From Apostichopus japonicus (lineage: Eukaryota > Echinodermata > Holothuroidea > Aspidochirotida > Stichopodidae): DNA of 64,000 nucleotides. This document shows positions 63,159-64,000 of this stretch, one piece after another. The notes under the pieces were generated by a model. It did no database searches, was not told where the DNA came from, and saw only the letters and a program-made list of their open reading frames with translations. Location of the stretch: contig NC_092569.1 in the NCBI RefSeq assembly GCF_037975245.1, forward strand, positions 30,382,668 to 30,446,667, given 5' to 3'. How positions within the stretch are numbered: the first letter of the stretch is position 1; the number at the start of each line of letters is the position of its first letter. The position numbers and the translations under genes are program-made.

Positions 63159-63906
63159 ATGGCAGATTTAGAACCAAATGCGGCAATCAAACTTTTAAGT
63201 GATAGTGGTTCTTCACCAGGCAGTGAACTTGGGCTAGAGGTACAGTGCCCGTTCTCATATTCGAAACAGAGAGTGAGGGCAATTATCATGCCCACATTGA
63301 ACAGAACGTTGAGGGTGGACCTGAGGTGTTACTGTTAGGCATGGAACAGTATTAGTTCGGGCCTGTTAACGAGTCAAAACATATTGAAGAAGAAAACCGT
63401 TGGGAAATATTGCAAGGAACATACAACATGATAAGAATTTTGTAACGTAGATTTGTTTTTTTTAAATCTGGTTCATTCTGTACATGTGTCGTTGGAATTC
63501 GCAGAACTGGCTAAACCGTATTGTGCGATTGTGTTACTGTGACTTGAAACCATATAATCCTTACAAAATCTAGTTTTGAAAATCAAAGAAACTAAAGAAT
63601 GTTTCATGAAACATGAAAGTGTAAATTCACAACAAATGTAACCATAACTGTAGATTACATCACTGCTTGTTAATGTTGATATCATGGGCCCACATTGATA
63701 AATTTGAACTTATATTATGTTTTTTGTAGGCAGTACAGATACAAAGCCTACCGTCAACAGGTTCAATGGTGTTGGGGGCTCCTAGCAAGACACGTCAGGG
63801 TTGTGCTACCATCATGTGCAGTCCAAAGGATCAGAAGTGAGTTTCTGGCCAATGGTCAGTACACTGGATTCAAGTGGCCAGGAGAAAACTCAGTTGTATA
63901 GGAAGC
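63159..63906 (+). pseudogene. P2X7 ballast-like domain protein, partial or degraded
   Basis: An ATG at 63159 (gaATGG) opens MADLEPNAAIKLLSDSG and an acidic stretch like the start of stand-alone P2X7-C-terminal-like proteins. After about 27 codons the frame that continues soon ends, while another frame gives a more natural acidic linker. From 63731, after the acceptor gttttttgtag, a clear domain appears: YRYKAYRQQVQWCWGLLA, RVVLPSCAVQRIRSEF, NGQYTGFKW, ending at a stop near 63900. This matches the end of the zinc-binding cytoplasmic 'ballast' domain of P2X7. The Cys-rich middle is not found between, so the copy is either spliced with unseen exons or broken. No P2X channel segments are present. 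Confidence 0.6.
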
Positions 63907-64000
63907 CTTGGTTGAGAAATCCCTCCAGAAGCACCTGTTCTATTCTACGATTGTGTAAGATTATCAATCCGCCAAGTTTCCCTCAGTGTTGATGTATTGA

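Overview
The window is animal genomic DNA: AT-rich, with split genes, GT-AG introns of 0.3 to 6.5 kb, many microsatellites and broken retroelements (LINE, Penelope-like, tRNA-derived SINE). The gene content (a fibrinogen-domain protein with TIL and EGF-like modules, an AIFM2/FSP1 orthologue, and a P2X7 'ballast'-like domain outside a P2X receptor) suggests a marine invertebrate deuterostome, most likely an echinoderm and possibly a sea cucumber. The taxon is an inference from gene families and repeat style; no marker gene fixes it.

Layout. 1-5.2 kb: first copy of a dispersed repeat also present at 21.0-22.8 kb, then a 5'-truncated Penelope-like relic with a GIY-YIG endonuclease remnant, then unassigned DNA. 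5.24-9.59 kb: a putative DNA element with short inverted ends and subterminal hairpins. 10.35-17.96 kb (+): a complete six-exon AIFM2/FSP1-like gene, 369 codons, all exon phases closing. 18-24 kb: 3' flank, second repeat copy, unassigned DNA. 24.5-45.8 kb (-): a nine-exon fibrinogen-related gene of 674 codons (signal peptide, truncated fibrinogen domain, TIL, two EGF-like units, full fibrinogen domain), plus a second, duplicated terminal exon at 24.5-25.07 kb with the same splice phase. 26.3 kb holds a hairpin and 27.3-29.05 kb a tandem duplication. 47.3-49.8 kb: dispersed repeats, a 100-bp motif in three copies, and a tRNA-derived SINE. 51.6-54.6 kb: a foldback-like element with inverted arrays of short repeats. 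54.6-56.6 kb: two different LINE relics in opposite orientations. 60.8-61.0 kb: a 160-bp AT tract. 63.1-63.9 kb (+): a partial P2X7-ballast-like gene or pseudogene.

The most unusual observation is in the fibrinogen-related locus. Both terminal exons carry a Tyr/Cys-rich insert of 76 or 92 residues inside the loop closed by the last fibrinogen-domain disulfide, between the calcium-binding and ligand-pocket motifs. The inserts are built largely from TAT/TGT codons, so they look like a trinucleotide repeat captured as coding sequence. The two exons are interchangeable by splice phase, so one gene could make two proteins that differ only in this half-domain. The AIFM2 and fibrinogen genes are neighbours without any evident functional link.
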